DNA from: Mycolicibacterium austroafricanum
Lineage (GTDB): Bacteria > Actinomycetota > Actinomycetes > Mycobacteriales > Mycobacteriaceae
Length of the DNA: 64,000 nucleotides
Direction of reading: 5' to 3'
Assembly (NCBI RefSeq): GCF_902705885.1
Contig: NZ_CACSIP010000001.1
Location: 131,315 to 195,314, forward strand
Below are positions 53,962 through 62,597 of this stretch, in pieces (the first letter of the stretch is position 1; each line of letters starts with the position of its first letter). Under the pieces are notes generated by a model. That model had not been told where the DNA came from. It saw nothing but the letters and a program-made list of their open reading frames with translations, and did no database searches. Position numbers and translations under genes: made by a program.

Positions 53962-55065
53962 ATGGACTTCTCGAAACCGGAAGCGGCGGAGGACCTCGGC
54001 GGACTGGTCCGCACGATCACCGAATCGGTGTGCACACCCGAACATCAACGTGCCCTCGACGGCGCGGAGAACCGCTTCGACCGCGACCTGTGGTCCAAGC
54101 TCGTCGACGCCGACGTGTTGACCGCCGCAGCTCCGGAATCGTTGGGGGGCGGCGGGTTCGGTGTCCTCGAGCAGATCACCGTCCTCGAAGCCCTGGGCAG
54201 GCAACTGGCCGCGGTGCCCTATCTGGAATCGGTGGTGGTCGCCGCGGGCGCTGTGGCGAAATTCGGTTCCGAGGCCCTGCAGCAGCAGTGGGGGGTGCCC
54301 GCCGTCAACGGCACCAAGATCCTCACCGTCGCGCTGGCCGCAGAGATGGGTGACGGCCCGGTGCAGGCGCAGGCCGCCGGCGACGGGTACAGGTTGACCG
54401 GCACCCGCGCCCTGGTGCCGTACGGCCCGGCCGCGGACGCATTCCTGATCCCCGCCCAAACCGATTCGGGGACAAAGGTCTTCGTCGTCGCCACGGACGA
54501 TCCTGGCGTGACAGCGACGGCGCTGAGCACCACCGGGCACGGCAGCGTCGGGCACCTCGAACTGCACGGCGTCGAACTCGGCGCCGAGCGCGTGGTCGGT
54601 GACGACGGGAACGCCGTGCTGAACTGGCTGGAGATCCGCCAGCTGCTGGGTCTGTCGGCGTTCCAGCTGGGCGTGGTGGACCGGGCGCTCGAACTCACCG
54701 CGCAGTACGCGCGCGAACGCGAACAGTTCGACAGGCCGATCGGCAGCTTCCAGGCGGTGTCCTCGCGACTGGCCGACGGTTACATCGACATCAAGGGACT
54801 GCGGTTGACGCTGACCCAGGCGGCCTGGCGGCTGTCCGAGGACCTGCCTGCCGATATCGATGTCCGCTCGGCGGCGTTCTGGGCGGCCGAGGCCGGCCAC
54901 CGGGTTGCCCACACGACGGTGCACGTCCACGGAGGCGTCGGCATCGACACCGACCATCCGGTGCACCGGTACTTCCTGGCCGCCAAACAATCCGAGTTCG
55001 CTGTGGGCAGTGCAACCGGAGCGCTGCTGGCCATCGGTCGCGAACTGGCCGACACACCGGCCTGA
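53962..55065 (+). CDS. fadE27: Acyl-CoA dehydrogenase FadE27 (ChsE5)
   Basis: 367 residues. Shortened acyl-CoA dehydrogenase fold with the helical C-domain YAREREQFDRPIGSFQAVSS and VHVHGGVGIDTDHPVHRYF. FAD-contacting motifs are partly lost, as expected for the subunit that complements FadE26 in the mixed tetramer. The ribosome-binding site aggag precedes ATG 53962; the gap to fadE26 is 18 bases. Confidence 0.95.
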   Translation: MDFSKPEAAEDLGGLVRTITESVCTPEHQRALDGAENRFDRDLWSKLVDADVLTAAAPESLGGGGFGVLEQITVLEALGRQLAAVPYLESVVVAAGAVAKFGSEALQQQWGVPAVNGTKILTVALAAEMGDGPVQAQAAGDGYRLTGTRALVPYGPAADAFLIPAQTDSGTKVFVVATDDPGVTATALSTTGHGSVGHLELHGVELGAERVVGDDGNAVLNWLEIRQLLGLSAFQLGVVDRALELTAQYAREREQFDRPIGSFQAVSSRLADGYIDIKGLRLTLTQAAWRLSEDLPADIDVRSAAFWAAEAGHRVAHTTVHVHGGVGIDTDHPVHRYFLAAKQSEFAVGSATGALLAIGRELADTPA

Positions 55066-55079
55066 TTCGCCTCTGCCCG

Positions 55080-56615
55080 GTGGCCACCACCCTCACCCCG
55101 ACCGTCCCGGATCTGTTGAGACCGCTGGCCGAGGTCGACGATCGGGGCGTGTTCTCGGTTGACCCCGACACTGCCGACGGTGTGGCCCCTTCGGTGTCGT
55201 TCGTCAGTTGGCGCGACCACCTTCGCCAGGCCGCCCGGCTGGCAGCCGCACTGCAGTCACGGCTGGATCCCACCCGGCCGCCGCACGTCGGCGTGCTGCT
55301 GGGCAACACGCCGTTCTTCTGCACGATGCTGGCCGCCGCGGCCCTGTCGGGGATCGTTCCGGTGGGACTGAACCCGACCCGGCGCGGCGCGGCCCTGCTG
55401 CGCGACGTCGGGCACGCGGACTGCCAGCTGGTGCTGGCCGACAGTCCGCAGCACGGGGTGGCCGCGCTGGATGTCCGATCACCGGAATTCGCTGCGGAAC
55501 TCGAAGTGTTCGACGGTGCGCCGGTCGAGTTTCACCGTGCCGATCCCGACGACCTGTTCATGTTGATCTTCACGTCCGGCACCGGCGGCGACCCGAAAGC
55601 GGTGCGGTGCACCCATGAGAAGGTGGCGTTCCCGGGTACGATGCTCGCGCAGCGCTTCGGGCTGGGTCCCGCCGACACGTGTTATCTGTCGATGCCGCTG
55701 TTCCATTCGAACGCGATCATGGCGGGATGGGCCCCCGCAGTGGCCGCCGGAGCGTCGATCGCGTTGCGGCGCAAGTTCTCTGCGTCCCAGTTCATTCCCG
55801 ACGTGCGGCGGTTCGGCGCCACATACGCCAACTATGTGGGCAAACCGCTGTCCTACATCCTGGCCACGCCCGAGCAGCCGGACGACGGCGACAATCCGCT
55901 GAAAGTCGCCTACGGCAACGAGGGCGCTCCCGGTGATCTGACCAGGTTCGCGCAGCGCTTCGGGGTGCAGGTGGTCGACGGGTTCGGATCCAGCGAGGGC
56001 GGGGTGTCGATCGCCCGCACCCCCGACACACCCGACGGCGCTCTGGGCCCACTGATGGCCGGGGTGACGATCGTCGACGTCGACAGCGGCGTCGAGTGTG
56101 CGCCGGGCGTCGTCGGTGAGCTGGTCAACACCGAAGGGCGCGGCCAGTTCCGGGGCTACTACAAAGACCCCGAGGCAGAGGCCGAACGGATGCGGGGCGG
56201 CGTGTACCACAGCGGCGACCTCGCCTACCGCGACGAACACGGCTTCGCCTACTTCGCCGGTCGACTCGGTGACTGGATGCGGGTCGACGGTGAGAACCTC
56301 GGCACCGCGCCCATCGAGCGGATCTTGTCGCGCTATCCCGGGATCACCGAGGCCGCGGTGTACCCGATCCCGGATCCCTCGGTGGGCGATCAGGTGATGG
56401 CCGCCCTGGTGCTGCCCGAGGGCACACACTTCGACCCCGAGGAGTTCACCCGGTTCCTTTGCCGGCAAGACGATCTCGGCCCGAAACAGTGGCCTGCGTT
56501 CGTACGGGTAGGCACCACGCTGCCCCGCACCGAGACCTTCAAGATCCTCAAGAGACAACTCAGCGCAGAAGCCACCGGGTGCCCAGATCCCGTCTACCGG
56601 ATCACGCGGCCGTGA
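55080..56615 (+). CDS. fadD17: Acyl-CoA synthetase FadD17
   Basis: 511 residues from GTG 55080. AMP-binding motif LIFTSGTGGDPKAVRCTHEK (a variant of TSGTTGxPKG), GFGSSEGGVS, hinge FAYFAGRLGDWMRVDGENL and catalytic Lys in TETFKILKRQL. Position after fadE26-fadE27 matches Rv3506. It should activate a sterol-derived or other side-chain acid to CoA. Its TGA overlaps the next ligase gene start. Confidence 0.92.
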   Translation: MATTLTPTVPDLLRPLAEVDDRGVFSVDPDTADGVAPSVSFVSWRDHLRQAARLAAALQSRLDPTRPPHVGVLLGNTPFFCTMLAAAALSGIVPVGLNPTRRGAALLRDVGHADCQLVLADSPQHGVAALDVRSPEFAAELEVFDGAPVEFHRADPDDLFMLIFTSGTGGDPKAVRCTHEKVAFPGTMLAQRFGLGPADTCYLSMPLFHSNAIMAGWAPAVAAGASIALRRKFSASQFIPDVRRFGATYANYVGKPLSYILATPEQPDDGDNPLKVAYGNEGAPGDLTRFAQRFGVQVVDGFGSSEGGVSIARTPDTPDGALGPLMAGVTIVDVDSGVECAPGVVGELVNTEGRGQFRGYYKDPEAEAERMRGGVYHSGDLAYRDEHGFAYFAGRLGDWMRVDGENLGTAPIERILSRYPGITEAAVYPIPDPSVGDQVMAALVLPEGTHFDPEEFTRFLCRQDDLGPKQWPAFVRVGTTLPRTETFKILKRQLSAEATGCPDPVYRITRP

Positions 56616-58285
56616 CATCCGTCCGCCGTGACGACGTGGCCACGATGCTGCTCGACCGACTCGGCGACCCACACCCGGGGCTGCGGACCCGCGATCACGA
56701 CTGGAGCTGGGACGAGGTGGTGCGAGAGTCGGCGGCGCGCGCCGGCCTGGCTCTCCAGTTGCGTGAGCGGAACTTCCGGGCTGCGCCGTTCCACATCGGT
56801 GTGCTGCTCGACAACGTGCCGGACTTCGTGTTCTGGCTCGGGGCGGCCGCACTGTCCGGCGCGACGATCGTCGGGTTGAACCCCACCCGCGGCGCCGCAG
56901 AACTGGCCGCCGACATCCGGCACGCGGACTGCCGGCTGATCGTCACCGACGCACCCGGCATGGGCCGACTGCAGGAACTCGACCACGGGCTGGACCCGTC
57001 CCGGTTCCTGCTCGTCGACGATCCGGGATATTCGCAACAACTCGAGCAGCATCAGGCCCCGCCGTCGATTGCGGCGGGCGTCGACGCACGGTCATTGTTA
57101 CTGCTGCTGTTCACATCAGGAACCACCGGCGTGTCCAAGGCTGTGAAATGCAGCCAGGGTCGGCTGGCCCGGATCGCCTACGCCGCCACCGACAAGTACG
57201 GACATCACCGGGGGGACGTCGACTACTGCTGCATGCCCTTGTTCCACGGCAACGCGATCATGGCGTTGTGGGCGCCGGCACTGGCCAACGGCGCCACCGT
57301 GTGCCTGACACCGAAGTTCAGCGCTGCCGGGTTCCTGCCCGACGTCCGGTTCTTCGGCGCGACGTTCTTCACCTACGTCGGCAAGGCACTGGCCTACCTG
57401 TTGGCGACACCGCAGCGTGCAGACGATGCCGACAACACGCTGACGCGGGGGTTCGGCACCGAGGCCTCGCCGGAGGACCAGAACGAGTTCCGCCGCCGCT
57501 TCGCCGCCGAACTGTTCGAGGGATACGGTTCCAGCGAGGGCGGTGCAGTGGCCACCCCCGACCCGGCCGCACCCGCCGGGGCACTCGGCCGGCCGGCACA
57601 CCCCGGGGTCGTCATCGTCGAGCCGGATTCGTTGAACCGCTGTCCGGCAGCGATTCTCGATGCGCAGGGCAAGGTACTCAACCCTGACGAGGCCATCGGG
57701 GAGATCGTCGACCAGCGCGGCGCACGGGATTTCGAGGGTTATTACCGCAACGACGCCGCGGAGGCCGAGCGGGTCCGCAACGGCTGGTACTGGTCTGGTG
57801 ACCTGGGGTATCTGGACGGTGACGGGTTCCTGTACTTCGCCGGCCGGCGCGGAGACTGGATCCGCGTGGACGGCGAGAACATCTCCGCGCTCAACATCGA
57901 ACGCGTCATCCGTCGTTGTCCTGACGTGATCACCGCCGGGGTCTTCGGCGTCCCCGATCCACGCTCCGGTGATCAGGTGATGGCTGCCGTCGAGGTCGCC
58001 GATCCCGAGACGTTCGACATCGAAGGCTTCACGGCGTTCTTGGCCGCCCAGCATGATCTGGGCGCCAAGGGAACTCCGCGGTTCGTCCGGGTGTCGGCGA
58101 GTCTGCCCGCGACCGGATCCAACAAGGTGCTCAAACGGGATCTACAGGCGCAGCGTTGGCACACCGCGGAACCCGTGTACCGCTGGGCGGGCCGAGGCCG
58201 TCCGCAGTACCGGCGGATGACCGACGCCGACCGGCAGACCCTGGACGCCGAATTCGCCAAGCACGGAAGGAAAGTCCATGCGTGA
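56612..58285 (+). CDS. Second acyl-CoA synthetase, FadD17 paralogue
   Basis: 557 residues from GTG 56612, which overlaps the fadD17 stop by 4 bases; a longer reading frame inside fadD17 is not used. Motifs: LLFTSGTTGVSKAVKCSQGR, GYGSSEGGAV, YFAGRRGDWIRVDGENIS and ATGSNKVLKRDL, all intact. Block for block it resembles FadD17 (shared VGLNPTR, MPLFHGNAIMA, YVGKALAYLL), so the pair probably arose by tandem duplication and then divergence in substrate. It overlaps the next gene by 8 bases. Confidence 0.9.
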   Translation: MTSVRRDDVATMLLDRLGDPHPGLRTRDHDWSWDEVVRESAARAGLALQLRERNFRAAPFHIGVLLDNVPDFVFWLGAAALSGATIVGLNPTRGAAELAADIRHADCRLIVTDAPGMGRLQELDHGLDPSRFLLVDDPGYSQQLEQHQAPPSIAAGVDARSLLLLLFTSGTTGVSKAVKCSQGRLARIAYAATDKYGHHRGDVDYCCMPLFHGNAIMALWAPALANGATVCLTPKFSAAGFLPDVRFFGATFFTYVGKALAYLLATPQRADDADNTLTRGFGTEASPEDQNEFRRRFAAELFEGYGSSEGGAVATPDPAAPAGALGRPAHPGVVIVEPDSLNRCPAAILDAQGKVLNPDEAIGEIVDQRGARDFEGYYRNDAAEAERVRNGWYWSGDLGYLDGDGFLYFAGRRGDWIRVDGENISALNIERVIRRCPDVITAGVFGVPDPRSGDQVMAAVEVADPETFDIEGFTAFLAAQHDLGAKGTPRFVRVSASLPATGSNKVLKRDLQAQRWHTAEPVYRWAGRGRPQYRRMTDADRQTLDAEFAKHGRKVHA

Positions 58286-59840
58286 ATGGCACGAGACGAC
58301 CGATGTGCTGGTCGCCGGTTCCGGAGCGGGTGGCGTCACCGGGGCATATACCGCCGCGCGGGAGGGCCTCGACGTCGTCCTGATCGAGGCCACCGAGAAG
58401 TTCGGCGGTACCACCGCCTACTCGGGCGGGGGTGGGATGTGGTTTCCCTGCAACCCGGTTCTGCTGCGGGCGGGCGCCGACGACAGCATCGACGACGCAC
58501 TCGAGTACTACACCGCGGTGGTCGGTGACCGCACGCCGAAAGCGCTGCAGGAGGCCTACGTCCGCGGTGGTGCGCCGCTTGTCGCGTACCTCGAGTCGGA
58601 CGAATTGCTGAAGTTCAGCCTGCTGCCCTGGCCCGACTATTTCGGCAAGGCCCCGAAGGCACGCGCCGACGGCATGCGGCACATCGCGGCCAAGCCCCTC
58701 AAGGTCGCGGCCGCACCCGCGCTGCGCGAGCTCGTCCGCGGACCGCTGGACGCCGACCGGCTCGGCCGGCCGCAGCCGGACGACTACTTTGTCGGCGGGC
58801 GGGCGCTGATCGCCCGGTTCCTGGCGGCCTCCGAGAAATACCCGCACTTCTCGGCCCGCCGGGACACGGCGCTGACCGAGCTGGTGATCGAGGATGGCGC
58901 CGTCGTCGGCGCGATCGTCGAAAACGACGGACAGCGAAGAGCCATCCGGGCGCGGCGCGGGGTGCTGTTGGCCGCCGGCGGTTTCGAACACAACGACGAA
59001 ATGCGGCGGAGGTACGGCGTTCCCGGGAACTCGCGAGACACCATGGGGCCGCCGGGGAATCGTGGCCTGGCCCACCTGGCCGCGATGGCCGTGGGGGCCG
59101 ACACCGACCTGATGGACCAGGCATGGTGGTCGCCGGGACTGACACACCCCGACGGCACCTCAGCCTTTGCGCTGTGGTTCACCGGTGGGATCTTCGTCGA
59201 CGATCACGGACGCAGGTTCGTCAACGAATCAGCGGCCTACGACCGTCTCGGGCGAGCGGTACTCACGGCGATGGCAGACGGACGAGTGACGTTGCCGTAC
59301 TGGATGGTCTACGACCACAGTGGCGACGGGGCGGGGGTCGTGCCGCCGGTCAAGGCGACAAACGTCTCGATGGTCGAGACGGCGGAATACGTGGAGGCCG
59401 GGCTGTGGCGGACCGCCGACACCCTCGAAGAACTCGCCGTCGAGATCGGCGTGCCGCCGCAGAACCTGGTCGATACGGTGATGCGGTTCAACGAATTCGT
59501 GCGGCGGGGCAGTGACGACGACTTCGGCCGCGGCGACGAACCGTACGACCGCGCGTTCTCCGGTGGCGCGTCACCGCTGTACGCGATCGAACGTCCACCG
59601 TTCCATGCGGCCGCGTTCGGCGTGTCCGATCTGGGCACCAAGGGCGGTCTGCGCACCGATACCGCCGCGCGCGTGCTCGATGCGGCGGACAATGTGATCG
59701 CCGGACTCTACGCTGCCGGCAACACGATGGCGGCCCCCAGCGGCACCGTCTACCCCGGCGGCGGCAATCCGATCGGAACCAGCATGGTCTTCAGCCACCT
59801 GGCTGCGCTGGACATGACAAAAGGAGTCAGCCATGAGTGA
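58278..59840 (+). CDS. 3-ketosteroid delta1-dehydrogenase-like flavoprotein
   Basis: 520 residues. FAD motif VLVAGSGAGGVTGAYTAARE at the N-terminus, GGTTAYSGGGGMWFPCNPV, LLAAGGFEHNDEMRRRY, and the C-terminal YPGGGNPIGTSM. Tyr492 and Gly496 correspond to the catalytic Tyr487/Gly491 of Rhodococcus KstD1, and WPDYFGKAP holds a candidate for its Tyr119. It should desaturate ring A of a 3-ketosteroid. It is one of several KstD-type proteins mycobacteria carry, and this copy sits within the fadE26 operon. ATG 58278 lies within the end of the second fadD. Confidence 0.88.
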   Translation: MREWHETTDVLVAGSGAGGVTGAYTAAREGLDVVLIEATEKFGGTTAYSGGGGMWFPCNPVLLRAGADDSIDDALEYYTAVVGDRTPKALQEAYVRGGAPLVAYLESDELLKFSLLPWPDYFGKAPKARADGMRHIAAKPLKVAAAPALRELVRGPLDADRLGRPQPDDYFVGGRALIARFLAASEKYPHFSARRDTALTELVIEDGAVVGAIVENDGQRRAIRARRGVLLAAGGFEHNDEMRRRYGVPGNSRDTMGPPGNRGLAHLAAMAVGADTDLMDQAWWSPGLTHPDGTSAFALWFTGGIFVDDHGRRFVNESAAYDRLGRAVLTAMADGRVTLPYWMVYDHSGDGAGVVPPVKATNVSMVETAEYVEAGLWRTADTLEELAVEIGVPPQNLVDTVMRFNEFVRRGSDDDFGRGDEPYDRAFSGGASPLYAIERPPFHAAAFGVSDLGTKGGLRTDTAARVLDAADNVIAGLYAAGNTMAAPSGTVYPGGGNPIGTSMVFSHLAALDMTKGVSHE

Positions 59841-60972
59841 GGCAGCGACCGAGAACGTACGCGAGATCGACACCGGCGCCACGATGACGCGGTTCGCCCG
59901 GGGTTGGCACTGCCTGGGCCTGGCCGAATCCTTCCGCGACGGCCAACCCCATGGCATCACCGCGTTCGGCACCATGCTCGTGGTGTTCGAGGACTCCAAG
60001 GGCACCCTCAACGTTCTCGACGGGTACTGCCGCCACATGGGCGGCAACCTGGCCCAGGGCACCATCAAAGGCGATGCCGTCGCCTGCCCGTTCCACGACT
60101 GGCGCTGGGGTGGCGACGGCAAGTGCACGCTGGTGCCGTACGCCAAGCGCACCCCGCGGCTGGCCCGTACCAGGGCCTGGCTCACCACCGAGGTCAACGG
60201 ACAGTTACTGGTCTGGCACGACCCGGAAGGTTCCACTCCCCCAGCCGAACTGACACCGCCGACGATCGAGGGCTACGACGAAGGTCTGTGGTCACCGTGG
60301 CAGTGGAGTTCGATCCTGATCGAGGGGGCGCACTGTCGCGAGATCGTCGACAACAACGTCGACATGGCGCACTTCTTCTACATCCACCACGCCTACCCGA
60401 CGTACTTCAAGAACGTCATCGAAGGCCACACCGCCAGCCAGTACATGGAATCCAAACCACGACCCGACTTCACCGCCAACTTCGACAAGCTCTGGGACGG
60501 AACCTATCTTCGTTCGGAGGCCACCTATTTCGGTCCGGCGTACATGATCAACTGGCTGCACAACGACCTCGGTCCGGACTTCACCGTCGAGGTGGCACTG
60601 ATCAACTGCCACTACCCGGTCAGCCACGATTCGTTCGTCCTGCAGTGGGGGGTGGCCGTGCAGCAGATGCCGGGGCTGCCCGCCGACAAGGCCGCCAAAC
60701 TCGCCGCGGCGATGAACAGTTCGTTCGGTGACGGCTTTCTCGAGGATGTCGAGATCTGGAAGAACAAGTCCCGCATCGACAATCCGCTGCTCACCGAGGA
60801 GGACGGGCCGGTGTACCAGCATCGCCGGTGGTACCAGCAGTTCTATGTGGACGCAGCGGACGTGACACCGGAGATGACCGACCGGTTCGAGCAGGAGGTC
60901 GACACCACCCACGCCAACGATCTGTGGCAGCAGGAGGTCGCCGAGAACCTCGCGGCCCGCGCCCGAAGTTGA
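59833..60972 (+). CDS. kshA: 3-ketosteroid 9-alpha-hydroxylase oxygenase subunit (KshA-like)
   Basis: 379 residues. Rieske 2Fe-2S ligands Cys66, His68, Cys85 and His88 (YCRHMGGNL and ACPFHDWRW). Mononuclear iron site Asp177, His180 and His185 in NNVDMAHFFYIHH, one residue offset from the described KshA site. Together with a KstD it opens ring B of the steroid (9,10-seco step). The reductase KshB is not in the window. It overlaps the KstD-like gene by 8 bases. Whether this is the main KshA or a second copy cannot be decided from this window. Confidence 0.9.
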   Translation: MSEAATENVREIDTGATMTRFARGWHCLGLAESFRDGQPHGITAFGTMLVVFEDSKGTLNVLDGYCRHMGGNLAQGTIKGDAVACPFHDWRWGGDGKCTLVPYAKRTPRLARTRAWLTTEVNGQLLVWHDPEGSTPPAELTPPTIEGYDEGLWSPWQWSSILIEGAHCREIVDNNVDMAHFFYIHHAYPTYFKNVIEGHTASQYMESKPRPDFTANFDKLWDGTYLRSEATYFGPAYMINWLHNDLGPDFTVEVALINCHYPVSHDSFVLQWGVAVQQMPGLPADKAAKLAAAMNSSFGDGFLEDVEIWKNKSRIDNPLLTEEDGPVYQHRRWYQQFYVDAADVTPEMTDRFEQEVDTTHANDLWQQEVAENLAARARS

Positions 60973-61016
60973 GTACAAGTACCCAACCGGCAGGAGCCCC
61001 TTTCTGACCTAGGCTT
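60969..61016 (+). promoter_or_regulatory. Promoter with conserved upstream motif, lipoprotein gene 1
   Basis: TTGAGTACAAGTACCCA (60969-60985) and CTAGGCTT (61009-61016) recur with identical 40-base offset before the second lipoprotein gene. TAGGCT is a TANNNT -10 box; the 17-base motif is too far up to be a -35 and looks like a regulator site with core GTACNNGTAC. Confidence 0.5.
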
Positions 61017-61050
61017 TTCTGAACGCCCTGATACCGACAGGAGTTCAGCC

Positions 61051-61773
61051 ATGAAGCTCTCGGCCGCCGCCGCCCGGGCCGCCGCGATCGCTGCCGCCCT
61101 CGCCGCCATCACAACCGGCTGTGGTTCCGATACCACGACGGGGTCCGGCACCACCGCGTCGGGGACCACCGCGTCGGAAACCACAGCCACCAGTGCAGCG
61201 GCGGCGCCAACGACCGACAGAACCGCTCCGCGCGAGGCGGTCCCGCGGGGGCCGAACCCGACGATCGCCGATTACATCGTCGCCAACAACATTCAGGAAA
61301 CGCCGGTCTTTCCGGGCGATCCCGGCGCCCCCGTCGTCACCTTGCCTTCTCCGGACGGTTGGCGCGACGCCGGTCCCGACACCCCCGAGTGGGCCTACGG
61401 CGCGATCGTCTACACCGGACCCGAATCCCGGGAATACACGCCGAGCATCATCGCAGTCGTGTCCCGGCTGACCGGCAATGTCGACCCGCAGGAAATCCTC
61501 GACCTCGCGGCCGGCGAGCTGAACAACCTGCCCGGCTGGGACCCGATGAGCACCGGCCGGTCCAGCACGCTCGCCGGCTTTCCGGCGTTCCATCTCGGCG
61601 GCACCTGGGAGCAGGACGGCGTGACCAAGGTGGTGGGGCAGAAGACAGCGGTGATCGAAGACAGCGACGGGCTGTACGTGCTGCAGCTCAACGCTGACGG
61701 CCTGGAGAGCCAGATGGAGTTCGTCGGTGACGCAACAGGTGCCGTCGACCGCGGGATCACCATCACGGCGTGA
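61051..61773 (+). CDS. LpqN/LpqT-family lipoprotein (copy 1)
   Basis: 240 residues. Signal peptide with lipobox TTGC (Cys at about residue 24), Ser/Thr/Ala linker, then a LpqN/Mtc28-type domain: GPNPTIADYIVANNIQETPV, PSPDGWRDAGPDTPEWAYGA, AGELNNLPGWDP and LQLNADGLESQM. These lipoproteins are exported to the cell envelope; LpqN has been linked to envelope-lipid trafficking. Strong ribosome-binding site caggag. Adjacent copy 2 and its promoter are a tandem duplication. It follows kshA by 78 bases. Confidence 0.9.
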   Translation: MKLSAAAARAAAIAAALAAITTGCGSDTTTGSGTTASGTTASETTATSAAAAPTTDRTAPREAVPRGPNPTIADYIVANNIQETPVFPGDPGAPVVTLPSPDGWRDAGPDTPEWAYGAIVYTGPESREYTPSIIAVVSRLTGNVDPQEILDLAAGELNNLPGWDPMSTGRSSTLAGFPAFHLGGTWEQDGVTKVVGQKTAVIEDSDGLYVLQLNADGLESQMEFVGDATGAVDRGITITA

Positions 61774-61783
61774 GCACGGGGAA

Positions 61784-61831
61784 TTGAGTACATCTACCCA
61801 CAGAGCAACCGCGGCCTCCCGTTCTAGGCTT
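61784..61831 (+). promoter_or_regulatory. Promoter with conserved upstream motif, lipoprotein gene 2
   Basis: TTGAGTACATCTACCCA (61784-61800) and CTAGGCTT (61824-61831), at the same distances from the start codon as in copy 1, while the bases between have diverged. Confidence 0.5.
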
Positions 61832-61864
61832 CAATAGACAATTGATACCGACAGGAGTTCAGCC

Positions 61865-62590
61865 ATGAAGCTCTCGGTCATCACCCGGGCCGCTGCGATC
61901 GCGGCGGCGCTGGCCGTCGCCGCAACGGGTTGTGGTTCCAACACCACGACCGGCTCCGGCACCACGGCGTCGGAGTCCGAAACGACCACTGAAACAACCA
62001 CGTCCTCCGGCGCGACGGCGGCGCCCTCGACGGCCCGGATCGCCCCGCGCGGCGAGGACCCGCAGGGGCCCAACCCGACGATCGTGGACTATCTGGTCGC
62101 GAACGGCATTGAGGAAACACCGATCAAGCCGGGCGATCGCAGCGCACCACGCATCGATCTCCCAATTCCGGAGGGCTGGCGACCCGCCGGATCCGATACC
62201 CCCGAGTGGGCCTTCGGCGCAATTCTCTACGAGGGCCCCGAAGCGCGGGAATACACGCCGAGCATCGTCGCACTGGTGTCCAGGCTCGACGGCGACGTCG
62301 ACCCGCAGGAAATACTCGACCACGCGCCGGGCGAGCTCAACAACCTGCCCGGCTGGAGTCCGTTGACCAGTGGCAGGTCCAGCTCACTCAGCGGCTTTCC
62401 GGCCTACCAGCTCGGCGGCACGTGGGTGCAGGACGGTGTGGAGAAGATCGTCGCGCAGAAGACAGTCGTGATTCCGTGGTCCAACGGGTTGTACGTGTTG
62501 CAACTCAACGCCGACGGTCTCGAGAGCCAGATGGACATCGTCGGCGCCGCGACGAACATCATCGACGACGAAACCGTGATCACGCCCTGA
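61865..62590 (+). CDS. LpqN/LpqT-family lipoprotein (copy 2)
   Basis: 241 residues, same layout as copy 1: MKLSVITRAAAIAAALAVAA signal, lipobox Cys in ATGC, Thr/Ser linker, then PTIVDYLVANGIEETPIKPG and PEGWRPAGSDTPEWAFGAIL. The two differ mainly in the linker and in surface positions (IKPG for VFPG). The 14 bases before the ATG are identical in both copies. The stop lies 8 bases from the convergent ilvX end. Confidence 0.9.
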   Translation: MKLSVITRAAAIAAALAVAATGCGSNTTTGSGTTASESETTTETTTSSGATAAPSTARIAPRGEDPQGPNPTIVDYLVANGIEETPIKPGDRSAPRIDLPIPEGWRPAGSDTPEWAFGAILYEGPEAREYTPSIVALVSRLDGDVDPQEILDHAPGELNNLPGWSPLTSGRSSSLSGFPAYQLGGTWVQDGVEKIVAQKTVVIPWSNGLYVLQLNADGLESQMDIVGAATNIIDDETVITP

Positions 62591-62597
62591 CGGGAGC

